NCBI RefSeq assembly: GCF_002240355.1
Contig: NZ_CP016353.1
Coordinates: 4,937,001-5,001,000, forward strand
DNA from: Prauserella marina
Lineage (GTDB): Bacteria > Actinomycetota > Actinomycetes > Mycobacteriales > Pseudonocardiaceae
Reading direction: 5' to 3'
DNA: 64,000 nt
Shown here piece by piece: positions 27,697 through 37,324 of the stretch. The position numbers were made by a program, and so were the translations under genes. The notes under the pieces were generated by a model, which ran no database searches, had not been told where the DNA came from, and saw nothing but the letters and a program-made list of their open reading frames with translations. Numbering within the stretch: the first letter of the stretch is position 1; each line of letters opens with the position of its first letter.

Positions 27697-28560
27697 CTAG
27701 CTCGGCGGTCGTGTCGACGGACCCGCGGGAACCGCACGATGAGCGCGATCGTCCCCGCCGGCATTCCCGCTGTCGGCGACGTCGTGAACGACGGTCTTGC
27801 CCGCCGAAGGTCGGCCAGGCGTTCCATCGACGACCACGGCGGGCACGAGCAACACGGCGGCGATCGGCACTGCCAGCGCCAATGCCGCCAGCACGAAAAC
27901 CGGGAACAAGAACGAAAAGACCTCGGTGCCCGCCGGGTCGGGCGCGGCCATGTCCAACCGCACCCGCACCGCGGCCATGCCGGTGTAGTGCATGCCGGTC
28001 ACGGCGACACCCATCACCAGACCCGCCACCGCGCGATGGCCAGGTTTGTTCAAGCTGGCGGTGAACCACAGCGCCGCGGTCGCCGCGACGACCGCGATGA
28101 CCACGGACAGCGCAACCAGGCCCGCGTGGTAGCCGATGCTGCCCTTGACCTGTACCGCCCACATGCCCGTGTAATGCATGAGGTTGACCGCGAGCCCGGT
28201 GATGACACCCGCGACCACCAGCCGCCACCACGCGAACCGAGCCCGCACACCGAACACGAGCAGGCCGAGGAAGACCGACACGATCGCGAGCAATGCCGAC
28301 AACACCGTACGACCGATGTCATAGCGCACAGGAAAACCAGGAGTCGCGAACCCGAGCATCGCGATGAAGTGCATGACCCAGATACCGACACCACCGATCG
28401 ACACCGAGGCCAGGGCAAGCCACATCAACCTGCCCCTCGGCGTCAGCGAACCACGCGCCTGCAACGTACAGGCGAGCCCGAGCGTGCAGCCGACAGCGGA
28501 GGTCACGTACGCGAGGACAAGCAGCCACTGCCCCATCTCGAAATGCTGCATGTGGTCCAT
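27697..28560 (-). CDS. MHYT-domain integral membrane sensor
   Basis: A 287-residue protein with seven predicted membrane helices and three MHYT motifs: VMHFIAM, LMHYTGM and GMHYTGM. The MHYT domain is thought to bind a metal, probably copper, through these His and Met residues and to sense a diatomic gas. Here it carries no GGDEF, EAL or kinase output, only a soluble Ala/Pro-rich tail of about 50 residues. The ATG at 28560 has GGAGG 8 bases upstream; the longer reading to 28599 would run into the cvnD gene. It begins 25 bp after the cvnD stop, so it is probably the last gene of the conservon operon. Confidence 0.88.
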   Translation of the reverse strand: MDHMQHFEMGQWLLVLAYVTSAVGCTLGLACTLQARGSLTPRGRLMWLALASVSIGGVGIWVMHFIAMLGFATPGFPVRYDIGRTVLSALLAIVSVFLGLLVFGVRARFAWWRLVVAGVITGLAVNLMHYTGMWAVQVKGSIGYHAGLVALSVVIAVVAATAALWFTASLNKPGHRAVAGLVMGVAVTGMHYTGMAAVRVRLDMAAPDPAGTEVFSFLFPVFVLAALALAVPIAAVLLVPAVVVDGTPGRPSAGKTVVHDVADSGNAGGDDRAHRAVPAGPSTRPPS

Positions 28561-28585
28561 TGAGGACACCTCCATCGATAGCCTG

Positions 28586-29179
28586 TTAGTCGCCGACATG
28601 CCGGGAAACCGGACGTCGCACCGCGATAGCGTGTTCGCTCGCCGTGATCAGCGCCTGCTTGATCGACTCGGCGGACCGGGCATCACATCTGATCACCGGA
28701 ACACCGGCCCCGACCGACACCGCCTCACGTACCTCAGCGGATGTGTGCGGCCGGGCCCCGGGAAACTGGTTGACGGCGACGACGAACGGAAGTTCCTTCG
28801 ACTCGAAGAAGTCGATGGCGGGAAAACTGTCCGCGAGCCTGCGAGTGTCGGCGAGCACGATCGCACCGACCGCGCCACGCGCCAGGTCATCCCACATGGA
28901 CCAGAACCGGTGCTGCCCCGGTGTTCCGAACAAATGGAGAACCACGTCGCCGGCAAGTGTGATGCGCCCGAAGTCCATCGCGACGGTCGTTGACGTCTTG
29001 CCGGGCACGTCCGGGTTTTCGTCAACGCCAACGCCCGCGGACGTCAACTCGGCCTCGGTACGCACGGGAACGATTTCCGAAATGGTGTCGACGAACGTTG
29101 TCTTCCCGGAACCGAATCCCCCTGCCACGAGTAGCTTGGCCGAGACGGCCCGCTTCGGGTCAGAGCGTGCGAAGTCCAC
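28586..29179 (-). CDS. cvnD: Conservon GTPase CvnD
   Basis: A 197-residue small Ras-like GTPase of the actinobacterial conservon group. The P-loop GGFGSGKTT is near residue 20, the effector Thr is in KTSTTVAMDFG, the G3 motif appears as HLFGTPGQHRFW (Gly-Thr-Pro in place of Asp-x-x-Gly), and the base-specificity motif is AVNQFPG. Conservon GTPases bind the membrane through partners and work downstream of the CvnA kinase-like protein. Its start overlaps the end of cvnC by 20 bases. Confidence 0.93.
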   Translation of the reverse strand: MDFARSDPKRAVSAKLLVAGGFGSGKTTFVDTISEIVPVRTEAELTSAGVGVDENPDVPGKTSTTVAMDFGRITLAGDVVLHLFGTPGQHRFWSMWDDLARGAVGAIVLADTRRLADSFPAIDFFESKELPFVVAVNQFPGARPHTSAEVREAVSVGAGVPVIRCDARSAESIKQALITASEHAIAVRRPVSRHVGD

Positions 29180-29549
29180 TCAGAACCCTTTCCAGCAACT
29201 CGTGACGTTCTTCCCACGTCGCGTCCTCACCGAGCGTGTCCCTGACCAACACGAGCCCGGCCCCCAGCAGATCGGCAACCAGCACTCGCGCGACCCCGAG
29301 CGGTAACGACAGATATGCCGCGACCTCTGCGATCGAGCGTGGCTGCAAGCACAATTGGGTGACCGTCGACATCGCGCTTGCCCTGTTGTAAGGGACAGCT
29401 CGGCCCTCCGGTGTGGTCTGCACAAGGGCTTCGACCGCGAGTTCGACGGTGGGCAGGGTCCGGCCTTCCGTCCAGGCGTACGGACGTGCCAAGGCTGGAG
29501 CGGGACGAGCTTCCTCGTCCCAATGTTCAGTTCGTTCCCCGGCACTCAC
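29160..29549 (-). CDS. cvnC: Conservon protein CvnC (DUF742)
   Basis: A 129-residue DUF742 protein, recognised by [10 protein letters not shown], then [21 protein letters not shown] and [18 protein letters not shown]. The fold is winged-helix-like and its job in the conservon complex is not settled. The frame is open far upstream, to 30527, but the GTG at 29549 overlaps the cvnB stop (GTGA). It gives the family's usual length, so the upstream part is a shadow of cvnB and cvnA. Confidence 0.9.
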   Translation of the reverse strand: MSAGERTEHWDEEARPAPALARPYAWTEGRTLPTVELAVEALVQTTPEGRAVPYNRASAMSTVTQLCLQPRSIAEVAAYLSLPLGVARVLVADLLGAGLVLVRDTLGEDATWEERHELLERVLSGLRTL

Positions 29550-30019
29550 GGCCTGCCCTGTGGCATGGGCACTTGACGAACCGGGGTGTCGACCATCTTC
29601 CCGACTCTGTCGACAAGCAATGTCATCTCGTAACCCACCAGGCCGATGTCGCACCCGACGCTGGCGAGTACGACGAGATTCGAACCATCGCCGACGCTCA
29701 TCAGCAGGAGGAAGCCTTCCTCCATCTCGATGACGGACTGCACAACCCTGCCGGCTGCGAACAACTCCGCGGTGCCCACGGCGAGACTGGAAAGTCCCGA
29801 CGCGATGGCCGACAGTTGGTCGGCACGGTCTTTCGGCAGTCCACTGTCGGCAGCCACCAGAAGGCCGTCCGCAGACACGAGAGCGGCATGGGCGACCCCG
29901 GAAACCTCCTCGGTGAACGCGGACACGAGCCAACCGGGGCCCTGTTCGGACGCGCTCGTCCCCCTGTTCGGGTGACCGGTGCCCGCAGGCGCGTACACCC
30001 GAGTCTGATCGTTCGTCAT
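29546..30019 (-). CDS. cvnB: Conservon roadblock/LC7 protein CvnB
   Basis: A 157-residue roadblock/LC7 protein. [24 protein letters not shown] is the characteristic start of the domain, followed by [11 protein letters not shown] and an acidic helix region. Such proteins act as partners or regulators of Ras-like GTPases, here CvnD. The start codon overlaps the cvnA stop (ATGA) and its stop overlaps the cvnC start (GTGA), so the three are translated in a coupled way. Confidence 0.93.
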   Translation of the reverse strand: MTNDQTRVYAPAGTGHPNRGTSASEQGPGWLVSAFTEEVSGVAHAALVSADGLLVAADSGLPKDRADQLSAIASGLSSLAVGTAELFAAGRVVQSVIEMEEGFLLLMSVGDGSNLVVLASVGCDIGLVGYEMTLLVDRVGKMVDTPVRQVPMPQGRP

Positions 30020-32382
30020 GGATCCGCCTTTCCCTCCCGATTCGGCGCAGGCTCTTCGGCGGCCTGCCGCCGGGCCGCCTGCATGCCCTGGTAGTGCCGT
30101 GCCAGGTTGCTGCGCACCGCGGCCGGATCCCGGAACGAGGCCGGTTGGGCCGGCGTTCTGCGCCGTGGCAGTGCCGCGCCCGGCGAGAGTTGCGCCCCGG
30201 GTTTGCGGGTGGGCAGACCGGCGGCGGTGACGGCGGACTGAGGCAGCTCGGCCGACGGCCGTGCGGCTTCCGACGGCTCCGCCACACGTTCGCCGGGCGC
30301 ATCGGCGAACCAGTTCGACACCACGCCGTCGAAGATGGGAGTACGGCCGGGCCTCGCGACAGGCCGCACTCGGCCAAGGCGCATCGCGGTCGAGGTACCC
30401 GAAAGCTGGTTCCGGTCCCCAACGACGCCGCGAACCGCAACACCGTTGACCGGCCGTGGAGCGCCTTGTCGCACGGTTCCGTCGGCGATGATGAGATCGC
30501 CGGGCACGTGAACGCTGGCCGTGACACCAGGACGGTCCTTACGCGCGTTGGTGGATCGCAGCCGGACTGTCACTCCATGCAGCGCTGCCAGCCTGCCGAC
30601 CACGAACAAGCCCATACGCCGCGTGGTTTCCGGGCTTACCGCGTCGCCTGCGGCGAGTCGTCCGTTCGCCGCGGCCAGGTCCTCCGGCGCCATACCAAGG
30701 CCGTTGTCGACGACCTCGATCAGCAAGCCATTCTCGGCCCCACGATCGGCAGTCAGCACGACCCGCTCCTGAGGCGGTGAGAACCGGATCGCGTTCTCCA
30801 GGAGTTCCGCGAGGACGTGGACGATGTCCGCGGCGGCTTGAGAACGAACCGAGCCGTTGGGCGCGTTGACAAGCATGACCCGGCGGTAGTCCTTGACCTC
30901 CGAAGTAGCCCCCCGCAACAATTCGGCCGACGACACGGGGCCCGTGTTGCGGCGGGCTGGACTTCCCCCCGCGAGCACTTGCAGGTTTTCGCCGTTACGG
31001 CGCAGCCGCGTCGCGAGATGGTCCAGCCGGAACAGTTCAGCCAGCCGCTGCGGATCACGCTCTTCCGCCTCAAGTTCCTCGATCACCGAAAGCTGGAGCT
31101 CGACAAGCGACTGGCTGCGCCGCGACAGGGTCGTGAACATCTCACTGACCTGGGTTCGCAGTTCCGCCTGTTCCCCAGCAAGCCGCACGGCCTGACGGTG
31201 CATGTCGTCAAAGGCACGAGCGAGCTGTCCGATCTCCTCGTCCTCGTCGACGTCGACTCGCGCTGACCGCGGATCGGGAACTTTGCCACCGGACCTGACA
31301 AGTCCGATGGTCTCGGGCAATTGACGGTGAGCCACGTCGAGAGCCGCCGCGTGCAACCGGCGAACGGGACCGATCAGCGAACGCGCGACAAGTAAGGCAA
31401 CCGCGAACGCGCCAAGCAGCGCGGCGATCACGAGAGCCGTGTCACGCAACGCCTCTGATCTCGCCTGGTTCGTCCATTCACCTACCTTTGTGGACAGCTC
31501 GTCGATCCGGTTCGCCAGCAGGGTGTTCAATGTCGCCAACTCGTCGCCGAGGTCCGGCAGCAATGCTCCCGGCTCGGTCAGCCGGTTGGCGACGAGTGCG
31601 TTGTGCAGTATGTCCTGCCTGCTGCCGGAAAAACCTGCCACCTCGGCGAACTGACGCAGTTCGTTCTCGGGAAGGCCACGGTCTATCTGTCCGCTGATGA
31701 CCTCCTGCTCAGCGGCGGCGCGGCTTGCGAGAGCGAGTGCGGGACCCTCAACCGGGTCCGTGCCCGCTCGCCGGAGTAGTGCCTCGGTGACAGCCAGACT
31801 GCTACGCAGCTGCATCACCGCGCGAACGGTCCCGGCGATACCGTCGAGATCGCTGCTACCGGCGACCGCGATGATTCCCGATGGCGTCTCACTGAGCCCG
31901 AACGCCGTCGCGCGATACGCCTCGATCATGTCGAGCCGGTCGGACCCTCCGTCGTTGGTGCGCAGCCCACCGAGCCAGCCAAGGGCAGTGTTCAAATCTC
32001 GCTCGGCCTGCTGCCCGAGATCAGCCACGGCCACATCACGTTGCAGATCAAGCGCCTTGACGTCGACAGCTGAGGCGCGCTCCCGCGTGGTTGCGCTGTC
32101 CGTGGGCGCTACCGCCGCGACCAACTCGGCGTCGACCAGTCCAGCCAATTCGACGACGGTCCGCAAGACTGAAAGTTGATCACGAACGGAGCTGAGTTTG
32201 CTGGCCTCAGCCAGTTCCGCACGTACGCGTAGACCCCCGAGGATGAGCGCCACCAGAACCGGCAACAGCAACACGACCGCGATCTTGGCTCGAAGGTTCC
32301 ATCGTCGCGGATGCCAGCGGGCGTCGACCTTGCGTCTTCGGGTCGATACTTCTTCCATTTCTCCGGCATCCTGGTTTGCCAC
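30016..32382 (-). CDS. cvnA: Conservon sensor kinase-like protein CvnA
   Basis: A 788-residue membrane sensor. A first membrane helix near residues 30-50 ([17 protein letters not shown]) is followed by an extracytoplasmic nitrate-sensor-like helical region to about 310. A second helix ([19 protein letters not shown]), a HAMP segment and the catalytic part follow: a dimerisation region near 420-450, then ENAIRFSPP as N-box, VDNGLGM as G1 and GLFVVGRLA as G2. The usual phospho-His is not conserved in this group. The last 150 residues are Pro/Arg-rich and disordered. Start codon: GTG at 32382; an ATG 24 bases inside (32358) is also possible. Confidence 0.92.
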   Translation of the reverse strand: MANQDAGEMEEVSTRRRKVDARWHPRRWNLRAKIAVVLLLPVLVALILGGLRVRAELAEASKLSSVRDQLSVLRTVVELAGLVDAELVAAVAPTDSATTRERASAVDVKALDLQRDVAVADLGQQAERDLNTALGWLGGLRTNDGGSDRLDMIEAYRATAFGLSETPSGIIAVAGSSDLDGIAGTVRAVMQLRSSLAVTEALLRRAGTDPVEGPALALASRAAAEQEVISGQIDRGLPENELRQFAEVAGFSGSRQDILHNALVANRLTEPGALLPDLGDELATLNTLLANRIDELSTKVGEWTNQARSEALRDTALVIAALLGAFAVALLVARSLIGPVRRLHAAALDVAHRQLPETIGLVRSGGKVPDPRSARVDVDEDEEIGQLARAFDDMHRQAVRLAGEQAELRTQVSEMFTTLSRRSQSLVELQLSVIEELEAEERDPQRLAELFRLDHLATRLRRNGENLQVLAGGSPARRNTGPVSSAELLRGATSEVKDYRRVMLVNAPNGSVRSQAAADIVHVLAELLENAIRFSPPQERVVLTADRGAENGLLIEVVDNGLGMAPEDLAAANGRLAAGDAVSPETTRRMGLFVVGRLAALHGVTVRLRSTNARKDRPGVTASVHVPGDLIIADGTVRQGAPRPVNGVAVRGVVGDRNQLSGTSTAMRLGRVRPVARPGRTPIFDGVVSNWFADAPGERVAEPSEAARPSAELPQSAVTAAGLPTRKPGAQLSPGAALPRRRTPAQPASFRDPAAVRSNLARHYQGMQAARRQAAEEPAPNREGKADP

Positions 32383-32719
32383 TACACGGAGTGCTACTCC
32401 GATTGACAGTCAAACGGATCGTGTTCGGTACCAACGTTCATGACCCAACACCTCCCAGGACGCCCGTCGGCAACCAGAACAGTATTGAGAGGTCCCCATG
32501 TGATCAATAATGAGGAGACAACCGCAGAAGACTCCCTTTGTCAAGGCCGGAAAATCTACCAGAACAGTCAATAAAAGGTGATCTAACGGGCGCTCGGCCA
32601 AATGCAGTAGCCCGCCGCAGACAAACGCTCTATCCGGTCATGACAACAACATCAGCGAGATGCAACTCTCGTTATCAATTCTCATCCGACAACAATTGGT
32701 GATTAATTTTCATTCCAGG
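32383..32719. other. Non-coding gap upstream of the conservon
   Basis: About 340 AT-richer bases between cvnA and the nuclease gene, both on the minus strand. It should hold the conservon promoter. A 63-codon minus-strand frame (32410-32601) has no recognisable features or ribosome-binding site and I do not call it. Confidence 0.5.
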
Positions 32720-33397
32720 TCAGCAGTGCGAAAGTACGGCGTCAAGTGCCCGATACTCATCCCTGTCCACGCTGAGCTGATAACTGGTCTTGACCTGTAT
32801 CCATCGAGTCACATAATCACAACGCCCTAACTCTGGCAGCCAACTCGCCGGATCCTGATCTCCCTTCTGCCGATTGGAGGTCGCTGTCACCACGATCAGA
32901 TGATCGAGATCGTTGGCGAACTCCCGTCGCTGTTCACGCGTCCAGCTTCTCGCGCCACTGCGCGCAGCCTCTGCCAACGGAACGAGGTGGTCCAGGTCGG
33001 CGTCACCTGCGTCACGAACGACGATCCCGTCGTAGTCACTGTGCCAATTTCCCTCGACAGCACGGCACTCGTCATCGACGCGAACATTTTGCCCCTGCTC
33101 GCGCAGTGCGACCTCACGTGTGTTGCACCCTTGCCCTTGACTGACCCAATGCGGCCAATCATCTCGGTCATAGCGGTAGCCGGTGTCCTCCTCGGCGACA
33201 ACGAGTTGCCCCAGTAGCACACGCGCATCAGCGAGATCTGCGCCGTCAACGGCTTCCCGGCCACCCTGGCCGGCATCGGAGACCGGACCGGAGGCCCCGT
33301 CTTGCTGAGTCCACCACGCCCCGACTCCGACCAACAGCGCAAGCAACAACGACGCCGCGCTGTACCTGGTTCGACGACGACCTGCCTTGGAACCCAT
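32720..33397 (-). CDS. Secreted or membrane-anchored HNH-type nuclease (DUF1524 family)
   Basis: A 225-residue protein. An N-terminal hydrophobic segment (RYSAASLLLALLVGVGAWW) follows a basic start, so it is a signal peptide or anchor. The C-terminal domain has the beta-beta-alpha metal nuclease motifs: DADLDHLVPLAEA, with the His general base, and NDLDHLIVVTATSNRQKGD with WLP. Similar secreted proteins are widespread in actinomycetes. The ATG at 33397 has GAGAGG upstream; the TTG at 33415 is less likely. It may scavenge extracellular DNA or act against other cells; no immunity gene is seen. Confidence 0.85.
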   Translation of the reverse strand: MGSKAGRRRTRYSAASLLLALLVGVGAWWTQQDGASGPVSDAGQGGREAVDGADLADARVLLGQLVVAEEDTGYRYDRDDWPHWVSQGQGCNTREVALREQGQNVRVDDECRAVEGNWHSDYDGIVVRDAGDADLDHLVPLAEAARSGARSWTREQRREFANDLDHLIVVTATSNRQKGDQDPASWLPELGRCDYVTRWIQVKTSYQLSVDRDEYRALDAVLSHC

Positions 33398-34036
33398 GTC
33401 CAACCTCTCATCCAACCCACACCAAACCTAAGTTGATCATCGCGGACCCGTCTCCATCTCTCAAGCCAGACTTGGGGTGCCGATCGCGACAACGTTTCTT
33501 CGCGCTCACACCACTCGGAGCAACCACGCAATGTGGCCTCCGCTATCGAGGACAACACCCTGACGACACCGATGCACTGTCAACAGCTGTCCTTCGCAAC
33601 GTGAGGAAGCCGACCGCGGAAAAGCGAGAAGTAGAGGCATCAATATGAACTGACGCAGTTAGTCAGTCGAATCCTTCAGGTTCGGACCTCGAAGTTCGCC
33701 AGCACAGCCACCTGCGGGCAAGATGATCGGACCAACCATCTTGGTATTGAACCCGCCTGAATTAACCAAACTGCTTAGACACAAAAAATATGTCCAAACC
33801 AGACGGTTCCGTACAGCCATCCGTATGCCAGCCTTGCTGACATTTGAGCAACACTCGCTCTACAATCTCACTCTGTACGACCCGTATTGCGCCCAATGTT
33901 CGCGGACTTCGCATCGCAGCACCGATATCACGCCACCGTTTGGCTTGTCGAGGCATTTGGCACCCCAGTTAAATACACCAATATTCTAGGCGGACATCAA
34001 TCACTACTCAAGAGCATCAAGGACCACTGGTAACCG
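33398..34036. other. AT-rich gap with possible gene debris
   Basis: About 640 bases with no confident gene and lower GC than the surroundings. One stretch looks like the tail of a lost gene: an open frame from 33848 to the TAA at 34031, with an ATG at 33896, whose product includes YHATVWLVEAFGTPVKYTN. It has no ribosome-binding site and no family I recognise. Confidence 0.45.
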
Positions 34037-34222
34037 ATGAACAAAGAAGAATTGCTAAAATTGATGGACATACCCGTCGGAAAAGAACTGCCTGAACATC
34101 AGAAGCTACGACAGACGGTCATGCACTATTTCGAATGGGGAACGGCCATAACCAAAGATGCCTCCCAGGCGCCTCCAGGAACGGACCTGGGCGAACCGAG
34201 TCCAACTCCACGCCGGGGCTGA
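34037..34222 (+). CDS. Hypothetical small protein (doubtful)
   Basis: A 61-codon frame starting ATGAACAAAGAAGAA three bases after the stop of the preceding fragment. The first 40 residues are charged and plausible (KEELLKLMDIPVGKELPEHQ); the end is low-complexity (EPSPTPRRG). No ribosome-binding site is visible. It overlaps the opposite-strand tail of the broken DUF222 gene, so at least one of the two is not real. It could be the N-terminus of a gene cut by the same rearrangement. Confidence 0.25.
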   Translation: MNKEELLKLMDIPVGKELPEHQKLRQTVMHYFEWGTAITKDASQAPPGTDLGEPSPTPRRG

Positions 34223-35255
34223 TCTGGACATGCCCAGCATGACCAGATTCAAAGCCATCCCTGCTCCGAGTACCTCTCCCACGACCACGCGATCTTCGCC
34301 TTTTTCCAGAACGCCGACGGGAGCCTTGTTCACTCTCGTTGAGTATCGTCTGCCGCGGAGAGACACCTACACCAAGAAGACAATTCCGAGCATCACGAAC
34401 AGGAGACTCCTTCACACCGGACCCATCACACATCGCACCTGAGCGGGCACTTACTGCCTGCGACTCCGGGTGGCCAACCCGCCCCGCCACCACCGATGAA
34501 CTCAACGCCACCGACCCCTTCCGTTCACAGCCGACAGACGCGGGCGAGCCCCTACCGGCACCTTTTGTGACACCGACAGGTTTCAACAACGGATCGATTC
34601 GAGCAGAGAAGTCGTCAGCACCGCGTCTCAGCAGCAGATCCGCGAACACGTCCGCACGAATCTGATCCAGTGTTCGATCTTCATCGTCCCTTGTGGATTT
34701 TCTTCTCGCGATACAGTCGATGCGATCAAATGCCTCATGAGCGGTCTCAGCGGAAAGCTCCGCACCGATCGTTGCCGTATCCGGGCCGCCGCGAACAATC
34801 ATGGCCCGCCGCTTCGAGTTCCTCGCGGACGAACGAAGGGCTGCCCCTATGGGATCAACCTTCCGCACCACGTCGTTGACTCGCCGCCGTAATCGCGCCG
34901 ACTCGACATCCAGCCTGCCGATCAACATGACATCAACACTTCGAGCGCTCATGTCGTCGATCGGCGCCGTCGGTTCAACCACTTTCGCTGCTTGAGTGGC
35001 ACCGATGACGCCTTCTCGTAGAGCTGCCATGGTATGAGGCAACCTTCTGACGAGCGCGTCAGCACACTTAATCTCACGTCGTGCCCTCTGTTCACTGATC
35101 GACAACGCGACAGCAAGTTGGCTGACCGCATCGGAGCATCTTCCCGCACCAGACCAGAATGCATCGATCTCCTTGTACAACAGCCCTTGCAAGCGCCCGA
35201 TCCTTTTTCTCAGCAATCGAATGCGACCAAGGCTCGACGTGCACTGTGTATCCAT
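34119..35255 (-). pseudogene. DUF222/13E12-type HNH endonuclease gene, C-terminus lost
   Basis: The first 215 residues are a DUF222 domain as in the REP13E12 family: LGRIRLLRKRIGRLQG, AVALSISEQRARREIKCAD, LPHTMAALREGVIGATQAAKVVE, and DQIRADVFADLLLRRGADD. After that (about base 34610) similarity ends and the frame continues into 160 low-complexity, Arg/Ser/Gly-rich residues. The HNH domain (the CxxPGC and LDHxxPxxxGGxTxxxNL region) is absent. So the gene is truncated, probably by recombination, or the rest is frameshifted away. Its codons are AT-richer than those of the neighbours. A perfect SOS box lies 34 bp upstream of the start, as known for mycobacterial 13E12 genes. Confidence 0.75.
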
Positions 35256-35288
35256 GTTCCTCCCCCAACTTGCCGTTGACCTACGCTA

Positions 35289-35304
35289 TCGAACTAATGT
35301 TCGA
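35289..35304. promoter_or_regulatory. LexA (SOS) box
   Basis: TCGAAC-TAAT-GTTCGA, an exact match to the mycobacterial/actinobacterial SOS consensus TCGAAC-N4-GTTCGA. It lies 34 bp upstream of the DUF222 start (35255) and 135 bp upstream of the LGFP gene on the other side. Confidence 0.85.
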
Positions 35305-35438
35305 TTAGTGACTACACGATTGAGTGAAGGGGGTGGTTCAATCCAGACCCCCGAAACACGGGCCCGGGCAACCTTCATCGTCGCGCGAACGTGGACTTTG
35401 CGGCGAGGGCGCCAACACACAGGTACTAGGGGAATCTG

Positions 35439-36284
35439 ATGTCACTACGCAGAAGCGCAGTTGCCGGAGCGGCCGTCGCCTCGACCGCAGCAGTGTTGCT
35501 CACCATCCTCGGCGGTACAGGGTCAGCCGGGCAGGGACTTCAAACACCGCTGGCGGCAAAATGCGCGTACACGCCTACTGGTGCGTCCAGCGGCTCATCC
35601 GGCACTGAGCAGGAATCACCCATTGACGAGCGCTACAACACCGAACCAGACTTACGCGAGCTACTCGGAGCACCCACGGGGGAGGAAGTCGGTGACGGCA
35701 TCCGGTTCCGGCCATATGAAAACGGCAGAATGTACTGGTCCGAGAGCACCGGACCGCGGGAGACCCACGGTGACATCCTGACGAAATACCTGGCCAACGG
35801 AGGACACGAAGCTTTCGGTGCGCCGATCACCGACGAATGCCCCGCTGTGGGCAACGGCAAGTACAACCATTTCACCGGCACCTCGGCGACCGGCGTCACT
35901 TCGATCTATTGGCGGCTCGACCTTGGCGCGCACATCCTTTACGGGCCGGTCCGGGAGCATTGGGAGCAGGCGTCCTGGGAGGGAGGTCTTTACGGGTACC
36001 CGACAAGTGATACGTCCGCGACACGTGATGGGGCTGGGCTGTTCAATGACTTCGCCGGGGGCGACAATGCCGGCGCGTCGATCTATTGGTCACCGGATAG
36101 TGGTGGTCATGGTGTCAAGGGTGCGATCAGGGATCGCTGGTTAGCCTTGGACGCCGAGCAATCCTTCCTTGGCTACCCCACGTCGGACGAGTACGACATC
36201 CCGACGGGCAAGCGCAGCGACTTCCAAGGCGGTTACATCACCTGGAATGCCTCGACAGGTGAAGTCGTTGTGTTCACCCATTAA
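35439..36284 (+). CDS. Secreted LGFP-repeat protein
   Basis: A 281-residue exported protein. The signal peptide covers about residues 1-31 (SLRRSAVAGAAVASTAAVLLTIL). Four to five LGFP repeats follow from residue 65, each with the pattern LG-x-P-x-S/T-x-E followed by a W-aromatic strand: LLGAPTGEE, FGAPITDE, YGYPTSDT, LGYPTSDE, with YWSESTG, IYWRLDLG, IYWSPDSGG between them. LGFP repeats are cell-wall binding modules in mycolate-related and other actinobacteria. No catalytic domain is attached, so it is likely a wall-associated structural or binding protein. Codon use within the repeats around 36000-36140 differs from the rest of the gene, which may reflect repeat recombination. Confidence 0.88.
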   Translation: MSLRRSAVAGAAVASTAAVLLTILGGTGSAGQGLQTPLAAKCAYTPTGASSGSSGTEQESPIDERYNTEPDLRELLGAPTGEEVGDGIRFRPYENGRMYWSESTGPRETHGDILTKYLANGGHEAFGAPITDECPAVGNGKYNHFTGTSATGVTSIYWRLDLGAHILYGPVREHWEQASWEGGLYGYPTSDTSATRDGAGLFNDFAGGDNAGASIYWSPDSGGHGVKGAIRDRWLALDAEQSFLGYPTSDEYDIPTGKRSDFQGGYITWNASTGEVVVFTH

Positions 36285-36299
36285 TTGACAGAGAAGGCA

Positions 36300-36337
36300 C
36301 ACCGATCGTCGGCGACCACGTTTCACGACGATCGGTG
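36300..36337 (+). terminator. Hairpin after the LGFP gene
   Basis: An 11-bp perfect stem (CACCGATCGTC and its complement) with a 16-base loop, 15 bases after the stop codon. There is no long T run, as is common in this GC-rich group. Confidence 0.65.
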
Positions 36338-36460
36338 TTGCCTGCCCCAGCCCGGCTTTCGGTAGCAGACAAGCCAGTTATGTCCTATGTAGATAGCATC
36401 GTTACTGGGTCGCGGCCACTGAGCGTTCGCACATGTTATCGACTGGTGTCGACACTCGGC

Positions 36461-37279
36461 TCAGCGCACAAGTGGACCGGTGGCCCTGCTTAACAATCGC
36501 TCGGCTCGCAGCAGGACTGGCCGATCGACCATCTCTCCTCCGTAGACGGCCACCGACTCTCGCGCGGCAGCTTTGAGCACGCCCCGCGCCCATTCGACCT
36601 CCGCCTCATCCGGCGCAAGTGCAGTATGGGCAGGGCTGATCTGGCTGGGGTGCACACATAGTTTGCCGGTGAAGCCCAGTTCGACCGCATGCGCGATGTC
36701 GCCGAGTAGTTGCGTCTCGTCCCGCAACGCCGTTGTCACGCCGTCGATCGGAGGTGCGCAACCTGCTGCCGTGGCAGCGAGAACCAGCGCGGACCGAGAC
36801 GTGAGAAGCGCGGTCCGGGAACCGGGATCGACCCCAAGCTGAGCGGCCAGGTCGATGCTGCCGAAAGCGGGGCGGAGAGTTGCTTCGGCAGCGCAGACCG
36901 CGCCGGCCTCGATGACTCCCCTCGCGGTTTCAACCAGTGGAATCACCTGGGCGCCACTGTCCGCGGCGACGCGATCGACATCACCGGCACGTTCAGCTTT
37001 AGGCAACATGACCACAGTCGCGAGACCGGCGCATGCCGCCACATCAGCCTCATACCATTCCGTGTCAGCACCGTTGATCCGCACGACAGCAGAGTTTCCA
37101 CCGGCCAGCCAATGCCGAACATGTTCGCGCGCTACCGCTTTGTCAGCGGGCCCCACCGCGTCCTCAAGATCCAGCACCACTCCGTCAGCCCCGGAAGCGA
37201 CCGCCTTGTCGAACCGGTCAGGGCGGTGACCCGGCACGAACAGCAGTGTGCGCGCGGCTGCGACGTCATCGATATGCAT
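36461..37279 (-). CDS. CitE-like HpcH/HpaI-family lyase
   Basis: A 272-residue TIM-barrel protein similar to the citrate lyase beta subunit. RTLLFVPGHRPDRFDKA starts the domain, DGVVLDLEDAVGPADK binds metal and substrate, VVRINGADTEWYEAD carries the key Arg, IPLVETARGV the Glu, and GFTGKLCVHPSQI ends the barrel. Stand-alone members in actinobacteria cleave malyl-CoA, citramalyl-CoA or related CoA esters, or act as malyl-CoA thioesterases. No citrate lyase alpha or gamma subunit is nearby. It lies 46 bp downstream of two GAF-ANTAR genes on the same strand and may be their co-transcribed partner. Confidence 0.88.
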   Translation of the reverse strand: MHIDDVAAARTLLFVPGHRPDRFDKAVASGADGVVLDLEDAVGPADKAVAREHVRHWLAGGNSAVVRINGADTEWYEADVAACAGLATVVMLPKAERAGDVDRVAADSGAQVIPLVETARGVIEAGAVCAAEATLRPAFGSIDLAAQLGVDPGSRTALLTSRSALVLAATAAGCAPPIDGVTTALRDETQLLGDIAHAVELGFTGKLCVHPSQISPAHTALAPDEAEVEWARGVLKAAARESVAVYGGEMVDRPVLLRAERLLSRATGPLVR

Positions 37280-37324
37280 AGCGGTCCCTCCGCGATACCT
37301 TCTGGCTCTTGGAAGAATACGTGT

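Noticed and set aside
29550-30527. N-terminal extension of CvnC to 455 residues
   Set aside because: This part overlaps cvnB and cvnA in another frame and is Arg-rich nonsense; the GTGA start at 29549 gives the family length.
35329-35352. Possible tRNA T-arm (GGTTCAATCC between GGGGGT and ACCCCC)
   Set aside because: The 5-bp T stem does not pair next to the loop and no acceptor, D or anticodon arm is found upstream.
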